From positions 1-7,441 of the forward strand of contig JAADFS010000061.1 of the NCBI GenBank assembly GCA_013152795.1: DNA of 7,441 bases. Reading direction: 5' to 3'. Source of the DNA: Deferribacteres bacterium (GTDB lineage: Bacteria > Nitrospirota > Thermodesulfovibrionia > UBA6902). This document shows positions 5,513 through 7,441 of this stretch, piece after piece; within the stretch, counting starts at the first letter, position 1; each line of letters begins with the position of its first letter. Under the pieces are notes generated by a model. That model made no database searches, was not told the DNA's origin, and saw nothing but the letters and a program-made list of their open reading frames with translations. Made by a program: the position numbers and the translations under genes.

Positions 5513-6319
5513 ATGACACCAGACGACAAGTTCAGCAGGCTCAGGCAAAGTCTGAAACAGATGGACAGGGTCATTATCGCCTTCTCCGGCGGTGTTGACA
5601 GCACGTTTCTCCTGAAGGCCGCCGCTATGTCCGGGCTCAGGGGGGTCATTGCAGTGACCGGCAGGTCCGGCAGCCTTCCGCAGGAGGAGCTGTCTTTTGC
5701 GGTGGAAATGGCGGACTCCCTCGGTGTAACCCACAGGGTAATAGATACGCGGGAGCTTGATGACAGGAATTATACGGATAACCCTCCCGACAGGTGTTAC
5801 TACTGCAAGAAGGAACTTTTCAGCAGGCTCAGGGAAATAGCCCTCAGGGAGGATATTCATTATATCCTTGACGGCACTAATGCGGATGATGCCGCGGACT
5901 GGCGTCCCGGAAGGCGCGCTGCCGCAGAGGCCGGCGTCAGGAGCCCGCTGCTTGATGCCGGCCTGGGCAAGGATGAGATCAGGGAACTGTCCCGCACCCT
6001 CGGACTGCCCACATGGGACAAGCCCGCGACACCATGCCTTTCCTCACGTTTTCCGTACGGGCAGAAGATCACACCCGAGGGGCTTGAGATGGTCGGCAGG
6101 GCCGAAGCGTTCATAAAGAAATTCGGGATAAAGGAGTTCCGCGTAAGGAGCCATTCCGGGGTCGCAAGGATAGAGGCGCCTCCTGAAGAGTTCCCGGAAT
6201 TGACGCGGGAGCCGGCCAGGAAGGAAATAACGGATTTTCTCAGGTCTCTCGGCTTCAGATATGTCACCCTTGACCTGCAGGGTTTCAGGAGCGGAAGCGC
6301 AAACGAGGTGCTGGAATAA
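5513..6319 (+). CDS. larE: LarE, ATP-dependent sulfur transferase for the nickel-pincer nucleotide cofactor
   Basis: This 268-residue PP-loop enzyme adenylates pyridinium dicarboxylate mononucleotide and inserts sulfur in synthesis of the nickel-pincer cofactor of lactate racemase LarA and relatives. The PP-loop SGGVDS is at 25-30, close to the N-terminus as in Lactobacillus plantarum LarE. C175 in PCLSSRFPYG aligns with the catalytic Cys176 of that enzyme. There are exactly two other cysteines, C95 and C98 in DRCYYCKKELF, where the L. plantarum enzyme has none. This three-cysteine pattern is the one that binds a [4Fe-4S] cluster in the Thermotoga maritima enzyme, so catalytic rather than sacrificial sulfur transfer is likely. 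The C-terminal VTLDLQGFRSG is also typical. The ATG at 5513 lies 2 bp after repeat copy E with no good Shine-Dalgarno. larA, larB and larC are not in the window. An iron-sulfur subunit gene follows after 6 bp. Confidence 0.93.
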   Translation: MTPDDKFSRLRQSLKQMDRVIIAFSGGVDSTFLLKAAAMSGLRGVIAVTGRSGSLPQEELSFAVEMADSLGVTHRVIDTRELDDRNYTDNPPDRCYYCKKELFSRLREIALREDIHYILDGTNADDAADWRPGRRAAAEAGVRSPLLDAGLGKDEIRELSRTLGLPTWDKPATPCLSSRFPYGQKITPEGLEMVGRAEAFIKKFGIKEFRVRSHSGVARIEAPPEEFPELTREPARKEITDFLRSLGFRYVTLDLQGFRSGSANEVLE

Positions 6320-6325
6320 TGCTTG

Positions 6326-7441
6326 ATGGACAACGCGTCTTTTTATAGGGAAGCCTCAAAATGCGTGCGCTGCGGGGCATGCAAGGCATTATGCCCCACC
6401 TATCTGACCACATACAACGAGACCATGGGGGCGAGGGGGAGGGTGGCCCTGCTGGGCGGACTCGGCACAAGGCGTCTCGCTCCAGGCGGAAACCTTGCGG
6501 AAAAGATATTCAGTTGCATGCTCTGCGGGGCATGCAGGGACCTCTGCCCCCGCGGAATCGATATAACCGAGGTGATTTATCAGGGCAGGGCCGCGCTCAG
6601 GCGCTCCTACAGGAAAGGCCGCTTCCTGAGGGCCGCGCTGAAGCGCTCTGTATCAAGGCCGGATATGGCCTTTTCCCTGTTAAGGGCATACCGCCGGTTG
6701 CTTTACAGGCCCCTTCACAGGGCGGGGATGGCCGCATATAATATCCCGGAGGTGGCATCAAAGCCGTTTAAGAACGGCATCCAGGTCTACAAGAGCATAA
6801 AACGGACGGGCAGGGTGGCCGTGTTTGCAGGGTGCAGCGTGAATTATTTTTATCCGGATATCGGGAGCGCCCTGTGCGCGGTTCTGGTCTCAAAAGGATA
6901 TGAGGTGGTCGTATTCAGGGGCGAATCCTGCTGCGGCGCGCCCTTCAGGGCATTCGGCCTGGAACGCGAAGCCGCTGCACTTGCACGAAAGAATATCGAA
7001 CACTTCAACAGGGTGCGTGCCGAGGCCGTAATAAGCCTGTGTCCCACGTGTACGATGGTTATAAGGCGGCAGTATCCGGTTCTTGCAGGGGATAGCATTT
7101 CAAATTTAATGGATGTCAACGAGTTTCTTGTGAATTCCGGGATTGTTTCAGGCCTTGAGATCCAGCCCGCGAAGATGACATACCACGACCCGTGCCATCT
7201 CAACTTCGGACTCGGCGTGCGGGAGGAGCCGAGACGGATTCTCAGGGGCATCGGGGGTGTTGAATTTACCGAAATGAGGCATGCGGGCGAGTGCTGCGGG
7301 TTTGCAGGATTTTTCAGCCTGCATTTCAGGGAGATATCCGAGAGTATCGGGAGAAAGAAGATTGAAAACATCTTAAATACATCCGCTGATGTGGTCGTAA
7401 CATCCTGCCCCGGGTGCATAATGCATCTGGAGAATTTAAAG
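6326..7441 (+). CDS. CCG-domain iron-sulfur protein, GlcF/D-lactate dehydrogenase subunit-like (3' end outside window)
   Basis: The frame is open for 372 codons to the window edge; typical GlcF-like proteins have 400-450 residues, so only the tail is missing. Two ferredoxin-type [4Fe-4S] motifs come first: C13-x2-C16-x2-C19-x3-C23-P and C64-x2-C67-x2-C70-x3-C74-P. Two cysteine-rich (CCG) domains follow: C170, C202-C203-G, C239-P-T-C242, then C290, C323-C324-G, C361-P-G-C364. This is the layout of GlcF, the electron-transfer subunit partnering an FAD glycolate or lactate dehydrogenase (GlcD), and also resembles HdrD-like proteins. The precise substrate is uncertain. The start is ATG 6326, with TTG 6323 as alternative; LarE stops at 6319 in the same frame, limiting extension. 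The 6-bp gap implies cotranscription with larE. There is no signal peptide; it is probably cytosolic or associated with a membrane partner. Confidence 0.88.
   Translation, partial: MDNASFYREASKCVRCGACKALCPTYLTTYNETMGARGRVALLGGLGTRRLAPGGNLAEKIFSCMLCGACRDLCPRGIDITEVIYQGRAALRRSYRKGRFLRAALKRSVSRPDMAFSLLRAYRRLLYRPLHRAGMAAYNIPEVASKPFKNGIQVYKSIKRTGRVAVFAGCSVNYFYPDIGSALCAVLVSKGYEVVVFRGESCCGAPFRAFGLEREAAALARKNIEHFNRVRAEAVISLCPTCTMVIRRQYPVLAGDSISNLMDVNEFLVNSGIVSGLEIQPAKMTYHDPCHLNFGLGVREEPRRILRGIGGVEFTEMRHAGECCGFAGFFSLHFREISESIGRKKIENILNTSADVVVTSCPGCIMHLENLK

Noticed and set aside
6361..6741. Plus-strand open frame of 126 residues near the 3' end
   Set aside because: It is a shifted frame of the iron-sulfur protein, whose true frame carries the CxxCxxCxxxCP motifs.
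6850..7419. Minus-strand open frame of 189 residues
   Set aside because: It is antisense to the CCG-domain coding region and has no recognisable motif.

Overview
The window is a stretch of bacterial chromosome with every recognisable gene on the + strand. The gene set is a COG4119-type NUDIX hydrolase, a 61-residue four-cysteine protein, a fused radical SAM/DUF2344 protein, ribonuclease G, a three-cysteine LarE sulfur transferase, and a CCG-domain iron-sulfur protein cut by the window end. Abundant Fe-S chemistry, the radical SAM-RNase G pairing and the protein style suggest an anaerobe of the Nitrospirota or Desulfobacterota type. That placement is inference from gene content and was not tested by any search.

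Layout: 1-327 has no gene and holds one nearly full copy (A) and one 46-bp minimal copy (B) of a palindromic repeat. The NUDIX gene follows (328-789), then a 92-bp copy (C), the small cysteine protein (896-1081) and an 82-bp spacer with a possible promoter. The radical SAM/DUF2344 gene (1164-3581) is followed by a chimeric repeat copy (D). RNase G (3808-5289, TTG start) is followed by a 214-bp full copy (E). larE (5513-6319) is followed after 6 bp by the iron-sulfur subunit gene (6326 to the window end).

The most striking feature is the repeat family. Copies have imperfect terminal inverted repeats (left end CCTTAATGTTGCATAAA, right end closing in TAAGG) and inner GC-rich arms. They lie in the same orientation and nearly fill each of the larger intergenic gaps, so the right end sits 2-31 bp before the next start codon. 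Two copies have candidate 4-bp target duplications (TTAT, TCAT). Copies A and E share a core whose differences concentrate at one codon phase, as if it decayed from a coding sequence. Heptanucleotide repeats occur at two further places: inside copy D, and in frame within the radical SAM gene, where they encode the proline-rich linker between its two halves.

Functionally, the radical SAM/DUF2344 and rng pair is a recurrent bacterial neighbourhood whose radical SAM member has no established reaction that I know of. LarE makes the nickel-pincer cofactor of lactate racemase-type enzymes. The adjoining CCG protein resembles the iron-sulfur subunit of glycolate or D-lactate dehydrogenases, so the last two genes may belong to one 2-hydroxyacid module that continues beyond the window. 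I do not see a CRISPR array, RNA gene, prophage or complete insertion sequence. I would not claim a wholly new defence or metabolic system here; the repeat family and the heptamer-built linker are the parts most worth pursuing.
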